NCBI RefSeq assembly: GCF_004570345.1
Contig: NZ_SPQM01000016.1
Location: forward strand, 1-57,753
Direction: 5' to 3'
Origin: Blastococcus sp. CT_GayMR20
GTDB lineage: Bacteria; Actinomycetota; Actinomycetes; Mycobacteriales; Geodermatophilaceae
DNA: 57,753 bases
The notes under the pieces were generated by a model. It ran no database searches and was not told the DNA's origin. It saw only the letters and a list, made by a program, of their open reading frames with translations. A program made the position numbers and the translations under genes. Shown piece after piece: positions 35,122-45,802 of the stretch; the stretch's first letter is position 1; every line of letters starts with the position of its first letter.

Positions 35122-36546
35122 TCACTCCGACGCGGCGCCCGCGGTGTGCCCGCCGTCGTGCTCGCTGCTGGCCCCGCCGATCCAGACCGTCTTGGCGTTC
35201 ATGAAGGCGCGCATGCCGACCTCGGTGAGCTCCCGGCCGTAGCCGCTCTGCTTCACGCCGCCGAACGGCAGCTCCGGATAGCTGGTGACCATGCCGTTGA
35301 CGAACGCCATGCCCGAGGCGATGTCGCGGACGAACCGCGCCCGCTCGTCCTCGTCGTCGCTCCAGAGGTTGGCGCCGAGTCCGTACGGGTGGCCGTTTGC
35401 GATCTCGATGGCCTCCTCGAGGCTGTCGACGGTGAACAGCGCCGCCACCGGGCCGAAGACCTCCTCGAAGTAGAGGTCCATCTCCGGCGTGATGCGCGCC
35501 AGGAGGGTGGGCTCGTAGAACCAGCCGGGCCCGTCGACGCGCTTCCCCCCGGTGAGGACCGTCGCGCCCTTGGCGACGGCGTCCTGGACGTACTTCTCCA
35601 CGTCCTCGCGCCCGGACTCCGTCGCCAGCGGCCCGATCTCGGTGTTCGCGTCCATCGGGTCGCCGACGGTCAGGGCCGCGATCTTCTCGGTGAACTGCCG
35701 GGTGAACTCCTCGGCGACGTCCCGGTGCACGAAGAACCGCTTGGCCGCGATGCAGCTCTGCCCGTTGTTCTGGTTGCGCGCGGTCACGGCCACCGCCGCG
35801 GCCTTCTCCAGGTCGGCCGAGGGCATGACGATGAACGGATCGCTGCCGCCGAGCTCGAGCACCGTCGGCTTCAGGGCGTCGCCGGCGATGGCGGCGACGG
35901 ACTGCCCGGCGGGCGCACTGCCGGTGAGGGTCGCGGCGACCACCCGGTCGTCGCGCAGGATCTTCTCGACGGCGCCGGAACCGACGAGCAGCGTCTGGAA
36001 CACGTCGGCCGGGAAGCCGGCCTTGCGGAACAGCTCCTCCAGGTAGAGCGCCGTCTGCGGCACGTTGCTGGCGTGCTTGAGCAGGCCGACGTTGCCGGCC
36101 ATGAGGGCCGGTGCGGCGAATCGCATCGCCTGCCAGAGCGGGAAGTTCCACGGCATGATCGCCAGGACGACGCCCAGCGGCTGGTAGACGACGTAGGCCT
36201 CGGTCGCCCCCACCGCGTCGGCGTCCTTGCGCTCGGGCTCCAGGAGCGTGGGGCCGTGCTCGGCGTACCACCGCAGCGCCTTGCCGCACTTGGCGACCTC
36301 GGCCCTGGCCGACGCCAGCGTCTTGCCCATCTCGGTGGTCATCAGCTCCGCCACGGCGTCGGCGTCGGCGTCGAGCACGTCCGCGGCCGACCGCAGCCAG
36401 CCGGCGCGCTCCTCCGCCGTCGTCAGCCGGTAGCTCGCCCACGCAGCGGCGGCGCGGGCGATCTTCTCCTCGACCGCGTCGCCGGAGAGCGGCTCGTAGG
36501 TCTTCAGCGTCTCGCCGGTGGCCGGGTTGATGGTGGCGATCGCCAT
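35122..36546 (-). CDS. Succinate-semialdehyde dehydrogenase family protein (mirror copy)
   Basis: Mirror of 21208-22632; 474 residues with active-site E231 and C265. Confidence 0.88.
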   Translation of the reverse strand: MAIATINPATGETLKTYEPLSGDAVEEKIARAAAAWASYRLTTAEERAGWLRSAADVLDADADAVAELMTTEMGKTLASARAEVAKCGKALRWYAEHGPTLLEPERKDADAVGATEAYVVYQPLGVVLAIMPWNFPLWQAMRFAAPALMAGNVGLLKHASNVPQTALYLEELFRKAGFPADVFQTLLVGSGAVEKILRDDRVVAATLTGSAPAGQSVAAIAGDALKPTVLELGGSDPFIVMPSADLEKAAAVAVTARNQNNGQSCIAAKRFFVHRDVAEEFTRQFTEKIAALTVGDPMDANTEIGPLATESGREDVEKYVQDAVAKGATVLTGGKRVDGPGWFYEPTLLARITPEMDLYFEEVFGPVAALFTVDSLEEAIEIANGHPYGLGANLWSDDEDERARFVRDIASGMAFVNGMVTSYPELPFGGVKQSGYGRELTEVGMRAFMNAKTVWIGGASSEHDGGHTAGAASE

Positions 36547-36742
36547 GCTGGTCTCCCGTCGACGTGCTCGTTCGCGCCTTCCGTCCTACACCTGCCCGGC
36601 GCGGAGTCGCCGAAACGGGTCCCGCGGTCGCGTGCCCGCGGGTCGCGACCCCACCGTCCGAGCACATGCCTCGCTCGCGTCACCTACCGTGGGAGCATGC
36701 CTCCGTTCAGCGGTGGCGGTCGACACTGCGAGGGACGGATTC

Positions 36743-37717
36743 GTGACAGGGCAGTCAGCGGTGGCGCGGACGCGCCCGCCTCACCGCTACCTCCACGACG
36801 CCCTCCTCTACGACTCGCCCGCCGAACTCGTCGACATCGCCGCGCCCTGGCTGCTCGAGGGTCTCGCCGCCGGCGATGCAGCGGTGGTCGCCACCAGCGC
36901 TGCGACGGCGGACGTCCTGCGGGACGCCGTCGGCGGCGAACCGCGGGTGCACGTCCTCGAGCGAGGCGACGTCTACCGGGCGCGGACGCCCACGGCGATC
37001 ACGACCTTCCGGTCGCTGGCGGAGCAGCGCGCGGCCGAGGGGATCTCCCGGGTGCGGGTGGTCGGCGAGGTGGACTTCGGCCCGACCGAGCGGGACTGGC
37101 TGGAGTGGCAGCGCTACGAGTCGGTGATCAACGAGGCCCTCGGCGGCTGGCCGCTCTGGGGGTTGTGCGTGTTCGACACCCAGCGGCTGCCCGATCCCCT
37201 GCTCGAGTCGGCCCTGCGCACCCACTCCCACGTCCTCGACGGCGACGGTGGTCGCGCCCCCAACCCGCAGTTCACCGAGCCCGCTGCCTACCTGCGCTCG
37301 CTGCCGGTCCCGCGAGAACCGCTCGAGGAGACGGTGCCGCGGCTGGAGGCCGGCGACGTCGCGGACTTCATCGGTCTGCGCCACGCGGTCGCCGCCGAAC
37401 TCGGCACCGTCGACGCGCCGCGCGACCTCGTCGAGGACTTCCTGCTCGCCGTCGACGAGATGACGTCGAACGCCGTCCGCCACGGCGGGCCGCCGGTGAG
37501 CCTGCGACTGTGGGTCGGCGGCGACCGCGTCGTCTGCACCATCCGCGACCGGGGTCCGGGCTTCGACGACCCGTTCGCCGGTTACGGGCCGGCGCACGGC
37601 GACGACCTGTCCCGCGGCGGGATGGGTCTCTGGCTCGCCCGCCAGCTGTGCGACCACGTCGACATCTCCGCCGGTGAGCACGGCGTCGCCGTCCGGCTCA
37701 CCGTCCGCCTCGGCTGA
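36743..37717 (+). CDS. MEDS-domain/HATPase regulator, RsbA-like (mirror copy)
   Basis: Mirror of 20037-21011. On this strand GAGGGA at 36730-36735 precedes the GTG at 36743. A -10-like TACCGT lies about 60 bases upstream in the divergent gap. Confidence 0.83.
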   Translation: MTGQSAVARTRPPHRYLHDALLYDSPAELVDIAAPWLLEGLAAGDAAVVATSAATADVLRDAVGGEPRVHVLERGDVYRARTPTAITTFRSLAEQRAAEGISRVRVVGEVDFGPTERDWLEWQRYESVINEALGGWPLWGLCVFDTQRLPDPLLESALRTHSHVLDGDGGRAPNPQFTEPAAYLRSLPVPREPLEETVPRLEAGDVADFIGLRHAVAAELGTVDAPRDLVEDFLLAVDEMTSNAVRHGGPPVSLRLWVGGDRVVCTIRDRGPGFDDPFAGYGPAHGDDLSRGGMGLWLARQLCDHVDISAGEHGVAVRLTVRLG

Positions 37718-37726
37718 CGGCGCCGC

Positions 37727-38131
37727 TCAGCCGAAGAGGTCGCCGAGGAAGGACTCCTTCTTCCGCTTCTTGTAGTAGGGGTCCGAGGAGTGCGAGGAGT
37801 GCGACTTCGATCCCTGCACCTGGCGCAGCACCTCCCCGACGACGGCGCCGAGGCCCGCGCCGGACGCGGCGGACTGGTGGCCGGACGAGTAGCCGTGGGA
37901 GGACTCCTGCTCCCGGCGGTACTCGTCCCCGCGACGCTCCTCGGGACGCTCCTCGTGCCGCTCCGCCGGCTTCGCGCCGCCGCCGTGCCACGCGTTCTCG
38001 GCGTCGATGAGCCGGTCGAGCTCGCCCCGGTCCAGGAAGATCCCGCGGCACTCGGTGCACTGGTCGACGTGGACGCCGTTGCGCTCGTAGGTGCGCATCG
38101 TCCCCTGGCACTTCGGACAGGTCAGATCCAT
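37727..38131 (-). CDS. TFIIB-type zinc-ribbon protein (mirror copy)
   Basis: Mirror of 19623-20027; 134 residues with CPKC and CTEC at the N-terminus. Confidence 0.86.
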   Translation of the reverse strand: MDLTCPKCQGTMRTYERNGVHVDQCTECRGIFLDRGELDRLIDAENAWHGGGAKPAERHEERPEERRGDEYRREQESSHGYSSGHQSAASGAGLGAVVGEVLRQVQGSKSHSSHSSDPYYKKRKKESFLGDLFG

Positions 38132-38152
38132 GTCCGCCGAACGGGGGCGGCG

Positions 38153-38230
38153 CGTCAGTAGTTCCCGCACCCATTCCACCCAGCGGAGACCGCACGTCGG
38201 GTACGCGCGGGAGGACAGGCGATACTGACG
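38153..38230. promoter_or_regulatory. Inverted repeat in the divergent gap (mirror copy)
   Basis: Mirror of 19524-19601: two TACTGACG-type boxes in opposite orientation, upstream of CoA-transferase subunit A. Confidence 0.33.
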
Positions 38231-38258
38231 GCGGCAGTCCCCGACCCGATGGGAGCAC

Positions 38259-39074
38259 GTGTTGGACAAAGTCGTGGCCACCACCCGGGAGGCCGTCGCC
38301 GACATCGCCGACGGCTCCGTCCTCGCGGTCGGCGGGTTCGGGCTGTGCGGCGTCCCTGTCGCGCTCATCGATGCGCTGCTCGAGAAGGGCTCCCGCGGAC
38401 TCACCACGATCTCGAACAACTGCGGCGTCGACGACCAGGCCCTGGGCGTGCTCCTCTACGCCGGCCGGATCGTCCGCACGATCAGCTCGTTCGTCGGGGG
38501 CAACAAGGAGCTGGCCCGGCTCTACCTCACCGGTGAGCTGGAGGTCGAGCTCACGCCGCAGGGCACGCTGGCCGAGCGGCTGCGCGCCGGCGGCGCCGGC
38601 ATCCCCGCCTTCTACACGCCGACCGGTGTCGGGACGATGGTCGCCGAGGGCGGCATCCCGGTCCGCTACGACGCGGAGGGCAACGTCGTGAAGACCAGCG
38701 AGCCCAAGGAGGTGCGGGTCTTCGACGGCGAGCAGTACGTCCTCGAGACCGCGTTGACCGCCGACTTCGCGCTGCTCAGGGCCAAGACCGGCGACCGCCA
38801 CGGCAACCTGGTGTTCCACGAGTCGGCCGGCAACTTCAACGCCCCCGCGGGCATGGCCGGGCGGATCACCATCGCCGAGGTCGAGGAGCTCGTCGAGCCC
38901 GGCGGGATCACCCCCGAGCACGTGCACCTGCCCGGGGTGTTCGTCGACCGCGTGGTGGTGGTCGGCGCCGAGGGCAAGAAGATCGAGAAGCGCACGACCC
39001 GCCCGCGCACCGACCGTTCCGACACCCCGGCCGGCGCCGGCGAGGAGATCGCAACCGCTGGAGGCACCGCCTGA
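38259..39074 (+). CDS. 3-oxoacid CoA-transferase subunit A (mirror copy)
   Basis: Mirror of 18680-19495. On this strand gggagcac precedes gtg ttg gac, so either the GTG at 38259 or the TTG at 38262 could initiate. Confidence 0.9.
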   Translation: MLDKVVATTREAVADIADGSVLAVGGFGLCGVPVALIDALLEKGSRGLTTISNNCGVDDQALGVLLYAGRIVRTISSFVGGNKELARLYLTGELEVELTPQGTLAERLRAGGAGIPAFYTPTGVGTMVAEGGIPVRYDAEGNVVKTSEPKEVRVFDGEQYVLETALTADFALLRAKTGDRHGNLVFHESAGNFNAPAGMAGRITIAEVEELVEPGGITPEHVHLPGVFVDRVVVVGAEGKKIEKRTTRPRTDRSDTPAGAGEEIATAGGTA

Positions 39075-39742
39075 TGGCACTCACCCGCGAGCAGCTGGCC
39101 GCCCGGGTCGCACTCGAGCTGGAGGACGGCCAGTACGTCAACCTCGGCATCGGGATGCCCACCCTGGTCCCGAACTACGTGCCCGACGACATCCACGTCG
39201 TCCTGCACTCGGAGAACGGCATCCTCGGTGTCGGCCCCTACCCCTACGAGGGCGAGGAGGACCCCGACCTGATCAACGCCGGCAAGGAGACCGTGACGAT
39301 CCTGCCCGGCGCCAGCTTCTTCGACTCCGCCATGTCGTTCGGGATGATCCGCGGCAAGCACCTCGACGTCGCGGTCCTGGGTGCGATGCAGGTCAACCCC
39401 CGCGGCGACCTGGCCAACTGGCTGATCCCCGGCAAGATGGTCAACGGCATGGGCGGCGCGATGGACCTCGTCCACGGCGCCCGCAAGGTGATCATCATGA
39501 TGGAGCACGTCGCCCGCGACGGGTCGCCCAAACTGCTCGAGGAGTGCACCCTGCCGCTGACCGGCAAGCACTGCGTCGACCGCGTCATCACCGACCTCGC
39601 CGTCATCGACGTCGCGCCCGACGGTTTCGTCCTGCGCGAGATCGCGCCCGGGGTGACCGCCGACGAGGTGGTCGCCGCCACCGGCGCCCCGCTCACGATC
39701 GCCGACGACCTCCGCGAGATGCCCCTCCCCGCCACCGTCTGA
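39074..39742 (+). CDS. 3-oxoacid CoA-transferase subunit B (mirror copy)
   Basis: Mirror of 18012-18680; TGATG overlap with subunit A and catalytic E47 in SENG. Confidence 0.91.
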   Translation: MALTREQLAARVALELEDGQYVNLGIGMPTLVPNYVPDDIHVVLHSENGILGVGPYPYEGEEDPDLINAGKETVTILPGASFFDSAMSFGMIRGKHLDVAVLGAMQVNPRGDLANWLIPGKMVNGMGGAMDLVHGARKVIIMMEHVARDGSPKLLEECTLPLTGKHCVDRVITDLAVIDVAPDGFVLREIAPGVTADEVVAATGAPLTIADDLREMPLPATV

Positions 39743-39759
39743 GAAATGCCCTCGTCGCC

Positions 39760-39814
39760 GAGTGTCGCGTCGTGGTCGTCATCGAGCTCGGATCGCGACC
39801 ACGACCCGACACTC
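39760..39814. terminator. Long imperfect palindrome (mirror copy)
   Basis: Mirror of 17940-17994; it begins 17 bases after the subunit B stop. Confidence 0.58.
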
Positions 39815-40011
39815 AACGGCTCAATGCGGTCGCGATGCGGGTGAGGAAAGCCCTGGGTCGACAGAGGTCCTCGGCGGTGACGAAGACGATCGTCCAGCCG
39901 GCGGCGCTCGGCCGGTTGAGCCTCCGCCGATCCTTGGCCACCTGCTGCGGGGTCTCGCCGTGCCACCTCCCCTCGTACTCGACGATCACCTCGGCGTGCG
40001 GCCACGCGAAC

Positions 40012-40074
40012 GGAAGGACCTCCCTGCGCCCCACCACTCGCCAGCTCGCAGCGGGCCCCTGCAGGGAGGCCACG
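40012..40074. repeat. Dispersed palindromic repeat, copy C (mirror)
   Basis: Reverse complement of 17680-17742; on this strand it runs in the same orientation as left-arm copies A and B. Confidence 0.78.
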
Positions 40075-40212
40075 GTTCGCGTGCAGCAGCAGGCAACCCT
40101 CGTCTCCTGCGGTGAACCGGCCAGCCCGTCGGCCAGTGCGACTGCCTGACGGACCTGGCGGCATCCGCGCCCCGACGCCTGCGCCGCAACCTCGCGAACC
40201 CGCTGGAGGCGC

Positions 40213-40256
40213 GTCAGGTCGTCGTCATTCGGCCCGCATGACGACGACGACCCGAC
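40213..40256. terminator. Palindrome 3' of the aldehyde dehydrogenase gene (mirror copy)
   Basis: Mirror of 17498-17541; perfect 11-bp stem gtcgtcgtcat / atgacgacgac. Confidence 0.53.
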
Positions 40257-40271
40257 AGCCGACTGGGGAGG

Positions 40272-41732
40272 TCAGAAGGGATAGGCGGGGAGGTCGCCGC
40301 GGAGGGTGACCCACTGCGTCTCGGTGAACGCCTCGATGTTGGCCATCGGCCCGCCGTGCCGCGAGCCCGTGCCGGAGGCGCCCACCCCACCGAAGGGCGC
40401 GACCGCCTCGTCGTTCACCGTCTGGTCGTTGATGTGCACCAGGCCGGAGGGGATCCGCTCGGCCAGCTGCAGTCCGGCGTAGACGTCCTTCGTCAGGATG
40501 CCCAGCGAGAGCCCGTACTCCGTGCCCGCAGCCAGCTCCACCACCTCGTCGAGCGAGGAGAACGGCGTCACCGGGGCGACGGGGCCGAAGATCTCCTCCT
40601 GGTAGGCCGGCGCCTCGACCGGCACGTCGCCCAGCACCGTCGGCCGGTAGAACAGACCGTCGTAGGTGCCGCCCGTCCGCAACTGCGCGCCGCCCTCGAC
40701 GCTGGCGGTGACCAGGCCGTGCACCCGGTCGCGCTGGCCGGCGTCGATCAGCGGGCCGAGCGCCACGTGGTCGCGGAACGGGTCGCCGACCGGCAGCTTC
40801 TCCACCTTCTCGGTGAGCACCTGCGTGTACTCCTCGGCGATCGAGGCGTGCACCAGGTGCCGGGAGGTGGCCATGCAGATCTGGCCGGAATGGGCGAACG
40901 TGCCCCAGGCGCCGACCGACGCCGCGGCGGTCACGTCGACGTCGCCCAGGACGATCAGCGCGGAGTTGCCGCCGAGCTCGAGGTGGGCGCGCTTGAGGTG
41001 CTGACCGGCCAGCGCCCCGACCGCGCGCCCGGCCCGGGTGGACCCCGTGAAGGCGATGACCCGGACGGCGGGCTCGACGACCAGCGCCTCGCCGACGTCC
41101 GCCGCGCCCGGCAGCACCTGCAGCACGCCGGCGGGCAGCCCGGCCTCTTCGAAGACCCTCGCGAACATCGCGCCGCCGGAGATCGCCGTCCGCGGGTCGG
41201 GCTTGAGGATGACCGCGTTGCCGAGCGCCAGCGCCGGCGCCACGGCCCGGATGGCGAGGATCGTCGGCACGTTGAACGGCGCGATCACGCCCACGACGCC
41301 GGCCGGCACCCGGCGGGCGAAGGAGAGCCGCGGGGAACCGGTGCGCAGCAGCTCGCCGTAGGGGTGCGACGGCAGCGCGGAGGCCTCGTAGCACTCCTGG
41401 GCACTGGTGTGGACCTGGAAGTCGCCGAACGGCTGGATCGCTCCGGACTCCCGGGCCAGCCACCCCTTGATCTCCTCGGCGTGAGCGGTCAGGACGTCGC
41501 CGGCGCGGCGCAGGACCGCGGCCCGCTCCTCGAACGGCAGCGCGGCCCACGCCTTCTGCGCGTCGACCGCACGCACCGCCGCGACGTGCACGTCCTCCGG
41601 CGTCGCCCTGCCGACCGCCCCGAGGGTCTCCCCCGTGGCCGGCTCGACCGCGTCGTAGGTGCCGCCGCTGCCGTCGCTCCACGAACCGGTCCAGAGCTTG
41701 CCCTGCCAGGCGCCGTCCTCGAGCAGTGCCAT
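40272..41732 (-). CDS. Benzaldehyde dehydrogenase-like aldehyde dehydrogenase (mirror copy)
   Basis: Mirror of 16022-17482; 486 residues with E252 and C286. Confidence 0.88.
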   Translation of the reverse strand: MALLEDGAWQGKLWTGSWSDGSGGTYDAVEPATGETLGAVGRATPEDVHVAAVRAVDAQKAWAALPFEERAAVLRRAGDVLTAHAEEIKGWLARESGAIQPFGDFQVHTSAQECYEASALPSHPYGELLRTGSPRLSFARRVPAGVVGVIAPFNVPTILAIRAVAPALALGNAVILKPDPRTAISGGAMFARVFEEAGLPAGVLQVLPGAADVGEALVVEPAVRVIAFTGSTRAGRAVGALAGQHLKRAHLELGGNSALIVLGDVDVTAAASVGAWGTFAHSGQICMATSRHLVHASIAEEYTQVLTEKVEKLPVGDPFRDHVALGPLIDAGQRDRVHGLVTASVEGGAQLRTGGTYDGLFYRPTVLGDVPVEAPAYQEEIFGPVAPVTPFSSLDEVVELAAGTEYGLSLGILTKDVYAGLQLAERIPSGLVHINDQTVNDEAVAPFGGVGASGTGSRHGGPMANIEAFTETQWVTLRGDLPAYPF

Positions 41733-41817
41733 GTCGTCGTCCCCTCGTCCGGACCGCGTCGCCGCGATCGATGGGCCGCTGCCGGCCGTCCCGGACAAGG
41801 ATGCCCGTCCCCGGCGA

Positions 41818-43401
41818 TCAGCGCGGCGCGACGTCCTCCGTGGCCATGCGGCGCAGCTCCGCGCGCTGCACCTTCGCGGAGGCGGTCATCGGCAGGTCGT
41901 CGACCACGCGCCAGAGCCGGGGCACCTTGAACGGCGACAGGCCGCTGCGGCAGAACGCGGTCAGGTCCGCCGCGTCCGGGTCCCGTCCGGCAGCGGGGAC
42001 GACGAACGCGACGACGAGTTCCCCCCACCGCTCGTCGGGCACCCCGACGACGGCGGCCCGGTCGACGTCCGGGTGCCGGACCAGCAGCTCCTCGACCTCG
42101 ACCGGCGAGACGTTCTCACCACCGGTCTTGATCATGTCCTTGATGCGCCCGACGACCCGGCAGGCACCGTCACGGTCCATCTCCGCCAGGTCGCCGGTGT
42201 GCAGCCACCCGTCGGCGTCGATGGCCTCGGCCGTGGCCGCGGGGTCGTCCAGGTAGCCGCGCGTGATGCGCGCCCCGCGGACCCACAGCTCGCCGGGGGT
42301 TCCCGGCGGCACCGCCACGCCGTTCCGGCCGGCGATGCGCACGTCGGTCCCGGCCAGCGGCGCCCCGACGGTCTCCCGGCGGATCCGGTCGGGGTCGGTC
42401 GGCGCGGTCTGCAGCACCGCGCCACAGGTCTCGGTCATGCCGAAGGTGATCGACAGCCGGGCGCCGAACAGCGACTCGACGCGGTCGACGAACGCCGGGG
42501 TGACGGTCATGCCGCCGGTGAAGAGCACCTCCAGCGCGGACAGGTCGGTTCCCGGCAGGTCGACGTGGGAGGCGAGCAGGTCGAGCAGCGTGGGGGCGGC
42601 CGACAGGAGGGTTGCCCGGCGGTCGGCCATCGCCCGCAGCACCGGCCCAGGGGCGAAGGGCAGGACGACGTGCTCCGCCTGCGCCCACAGCGCGCCGACC
42701 ACACCCAGCACGTTGCCCGCGGTGTGGAACAGCGGCATGGGGTTCACCCACACCCGGCCCGCCCGCGGCCCCAGGCGGTCGGCGAAGGCGCGACCGGTGG
42801 TGACCATGCCGGAGTGCGTGATCCGGACGCCCTTGGCCCGGCCCGTCGTACCGGAGGTGAACTGCACCTGCGCGAGGCTCTCCGGATCCACCGAGGGCAG
42901 TCCGGCGGGCTCGGCGAGCTCGATCGAGTGCCGCCAGTCGTCGCCGCACCGCCGGACCTCCCGCAGCGCGGGAAGTCGGGCGGCGGCCTCGACCGCGAGG
43001 TCGGCGACCCGGTTGCCGCCGACGTCGACGGCGGCGAAGAGACACGCCGCACCGGACAGCCGCAGCGCGTGCTCGAGCTCGGCCGGACGCGAGCGGGGAT
43101 TGATCGGCACGAGGGTCATCCCGGCCAGCGCGACGCCCAGCTGGAGCAGCACCGGCTCGGGACCGTTGCCCAGGCAGGTGGCGATCCGGGAACCGGGCTG
43201 GAGGTCCTGGAGCAGACCGCCGGCGACCGCACGGGCGTCGGCGAGCAGCTGCGCCGCCGTCCAGGTCTCGCCGGAGGCCGGAGTGGTCAGCAGCAGCGCC
43301 TCCGGTGACTCCCGGGCGGCCCGGTGGAGGACGTCGCCGAGGACGCCCCCCACCGGGCCCGGGACCGGAGCGGCCAGCAGCTCACTGCGCTCCAGGGCCA
43401 C
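41818..43401 (-). CDS. Class I adenylate-forming CoA ligase (mirror copy)
   Basis: Mirror of 14353-15936; 527 residues with ATP loop FTSGTTGRAKG and K510. Confidence 0.88.
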   Translation of the reverse strand: MALERSELLAAPVPGPVGGVLGDVLHRAARESPEALLLTTPASGETWTAAQLLADARAVAGGLLQDLQPGSRIATCLGNGPEPVLLQLGVALAGMTLVPINPRSRPAELEHALRLSGAACLFAAVDVGGNRVADLAVEAAARLPALREVRRCGDDWRHSIELAEPAGLPSVDPESLAQVQFTSGTTGRAKGVRITHSGMVTTGRAFADRLGPRAGRVWVNPMPLFHTAGNVLGVVGALWAQAEHVVLPFAPGPVLRAMADRRATLLSAAPTLLDLLASHVDLPGTDLSALEVLFTGGMTVTPAFVDRVESLFGARLSITFGMTETCGAVLQTAPTDPDRIRRETVGAPLAGTDVRIAGRNGVAVPPGTPGELWVRGARITRGYLDDPAATAEAIDADGWLHTGDLAEMDRDGACRVVGRIKDMIKTGGENVSPVEVEELLVRHPDVDRAAVVGVPDERWGELVVAFVVPAAGRDPDAADLTAFCRSGLSPFKVPRLWRVVDDLPMTASAKVQRAELRRMATEDVAPR

Positions 43402-43406
43402 GGCGG

Positions 43407-44657
43407 TCAGCCGAAGGTGTAGCTCTGCGCGCTGGGGCCCTCGTAGGTGTCGAGGAGCTCCAGCCCGGCCTCCGCCGTGTCGCTGACCTTGGAGACGTAC
43501 ACCGTCCGGGTCGGGGACTCGCCCACCGTGGAGTAGTCCAGGCCGTCGGGGAGCAGGCCGTCGGTGTCCACGTCGGAGCCTTCGCGCATCGCGGCGACGA
43601 CGCCCTCGGGCGTCAGGTCACCGGCCTCGCAGGCACCCTCGAGGGAGGTACGCAGGAGCTGTGCCTGCGCATAGGCCAGCGGCACCTCCCACCCGACGGC
43701 GCCGTCGGGGTCGGCCTCGGCGTAGAGCTCGTTGGCCGCCTGGACGCCCGGGGCGTCGGAGGCGTAGGGCGCGACGGCGGTGATGCTGTACGCGTTGGCC
43801 AGCAGCGCGTCCGCGGCAGGGGTGTTCAGCAGGGCCGGGTTGAACGTCGGGTTCATCCCCACGATCGGGATGTCCGCGCCCTGGGACCCGAGCACGCCGG
43901 CCAGCGACGCCAGCTGCCCCGGAGCGGCGGCGAGGATGACGGCGGACGCACCCTCCTGGACGAGCGAGGACGCCTGCGCCGAGAGGTCGGTCGTCGCCGG
44001 AGTGATCTCCTGCGGGATCACCGTCAGTCCACGCTCCTCGGCGGCGTGCTCGGCGCCGGCGAGGGCGTCGTTGCCGTAGTCGCCGACGAAGTACACGACG
44101 CCGACCGAGTCACCCTCGGCGATACCGAGCTCGTCGACCAGGTAGTCGATCGCGTTCGCACCCTGGATGCTGTAGCTCGCGCCGGGCAGCTGGTTGGACT
44201 CGTACTCCAATGCCGTGCTCGCCCAGCCCACCCCGCCGACGTAGAGGCCCTCCTGGTCGGCCAGCGGCAGCACCGCGGCACTGGTGGGTCCACCGAGGAC
44301 CTGCTGCAGGGCGACCACGTCGGAGGAGATGCTGCGGAACAGGGAGACCGCCTTCTGCGGGTCGTAGGCATGGTCCTGCACCTGCATCTCGACGTCGCGG
44401 TCGCAGATCCCGCCGTCGGCGTTGACCTGGTCCCAGTAGGCCTGGAACTCGGTGACCTGCACGGCGGCGCCGGCGGCGAACGGTCCGGACAGGTCGGTCA
44501 GCACGCCGATGTTGATGGCGGAGTCGGTCACTCCGTTCCCGGTCTCGACGTCTCCGGAGTCACCGCCGCCGGCGGCCTCCGGCTCCGTGGTGGAGCAGGC
44601 GGTGACCGCGAACAAGCAGGCTGCGGCGGCGGCCAGGGCGGGACGGGTCTTCCTCAT
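43407..44657 (-). CDS. HAAT-type substrate-binding lipoprotein (mirror copy)
   Basis: Mirror of 13097-14347; signal peptide with lipobox AVTAC (C21). Confidence 0.91.
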   Translation of the reverse strand: MRKTRPALAAAAACLFAVTACSTTEPEAAGGGDSGDVETGNGVTDSAINIGVLTDLSGPFAAGAAVQVTEFQAYWDQVNADGGICDRDVEMQVQDHAYDPQKAVSLFRSISSDVVALQQVLGGPTSAAVLPLADQEGLYVGGVGWASTALEYESNQLPGASYSIQGANAIDYLVDELGIAEGDSVGVVYFVGDYGNDALAGAEHAAEERGLTVIPQEITPATTDLSAQASSLVQEGASAVILAAAPGQLASLAGVLGSQGADIPIVGMNPTFNPALLNTPAADALLANAYSITAVAPYASDAPGVQAANELYAEADPDGAVGWEVPLAYAQAQLLRTSLEGACEAGDLTPEGVVAAMREGSDVDTDGLLPDGLDYSTVGESPTRTVYVSKVSDTAEAGLELLDTYEGPSAQSYTFG

Positions 44658-45802
44658 CGAGCGGTCTCCTTAGACCTGGAGGGGTGGTCCCCGGCCTCGT
44701 GGCCGGGGTCGATCGGTGTGGTGGGGCCAGGGGTGTCGTCCGGGGCGCCGGACGCGGTGCCCCTGCCGGTGAGCCGGCGGAAGGCCCCGGCGAGGCCCCC
44801 GCGCAGGAAGATCAGGACGGCGATGATGGCGAGCCCGTAGAGCAGCCGTGACGTGGTCGCCGGATCGAGCCCGCCGGAGCCCGGGGCTGCCATGAAGGGC
44901 AGCACGTCGCTGTACTGCGTGAGCACGAGCGGGAGCGCGGTGACGAAGAGGGCGCCGACCATGGCACCGCCGACCGAGCCCAGGCCGCCGATCACGATCA
45001 TGACCAGGAAGTCGACGGACACCGTGAGCGTGAAGACGTCGGGCGCCAGGCGGCCGTACGCGAGGGCGAGCAGGGCCCCCGCGAGCCCGGCGTAGCCGGA
45101 GGAGACGACGAACGCCGAGGCCTTGTGCCGGGCGACGGCGATGCCCATGGCGGCGGCCGCGGTCTCGCTGTCACGGACGTTCGCCCACGCCCGCCCGGTC
45201 CGGCTGGTCCGCAGGTTGGCGGCCAGCCAGCAGGCCAGCAGCGTGAGGAGCAGGAACAGGTACCAGAGCCGGTGCAGGCCCTCCAGCTCCACCCCGGCGA
45301 CGGCGAGGTAGTCGGGATCGCGGTTGCTGAAGCTGAAGTTGCCGAGGGTGAACGGCTCCACCGAGCGCCCGTTGAACCCCCCGGTCCAGGAGTCCAGGTT
45401 GAGCAGCAGGTGCCGCACCACGAAGACCAGCCCGAGGGTGGCCAGGCCGAGGTAGATGCCCCGCAGCCGGCTGGCGACCGGGGAGAAGATGAACCCGATG
45501 AGGGCCGCCATCGCCACGGCGAGGACGAGCCCCACGATCGCCGGCAGGCCGGCACCGGCGAGCGTGGGCGTGGACTCCGATGTCGCCCAGACGTAGACGT
45601 AGGCACCGATGGCGGCGAACGCGGCGTGGCCGAGGGACAGCTGACCGGCCACCCCGACCAGCAGGGTCAGGCCCACCGCCCCGACCATGGTGGCCATCAC
45701 GAAGAGGCCCAGCTGGAGCCAGAAGTCGTCGAGCACCAGGGGCAGCGCCACGGCCACCAGGAGCAGGAGCACTCCGGCGATCCGACGAGGGAGGTCAGAC
45801 AC
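44654..45802 (-). CDS. LivM-like permease (mirror copy)
   Basis: Mirror of 11952-13100; GTG start, hydrophilic C-terminal tail and ATGA overlap with the binding-protein gene. Confidence 0.91.
   Translation of the reverse strand: MSDLPRRIAGVLLLLVAVALPLVLDDFWLQLGLFVMATMVGAVGLTLLVGVAGQLSLGHAAFAAIGAYVYVWATSESTPTLAGAGLPAIVGLVLAVAMAALIGFIFSPVASRLRGIYLGLATLGLVFVVRHLLLNLDSWTGGFNGRSVEPFTLGNFSFSNRDPDYLAVAGVELEGLHRLWYLFLLLTLLACWLAANLRTSRTGRAWANVRDSETAAAAMGIAVARHKASAFVVSSGYAGLAGALLALAYGRLAPDVFTLTVSVDFLVMIVIGGLGSVGGAMVGALFVTALPLVLTQYSDVLPFMAAPGSGGLDPATTSRLLYGLAIIAVLIFLRGGLAGAFRRLTGRGTASGAPDDTPGPTTPIDPGHEAGDHPSRSKETAR

Larger units (their letters stand above)
39813..40271 (-). pseudogene. DUF559-type gene remnant with inserted repeat (mirror copy)
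   Basis: Mirror of 17483-17941: a start-less frame with PQETR and VEYEGRWHGE segments separated by repeat C. Confidence 0.68.
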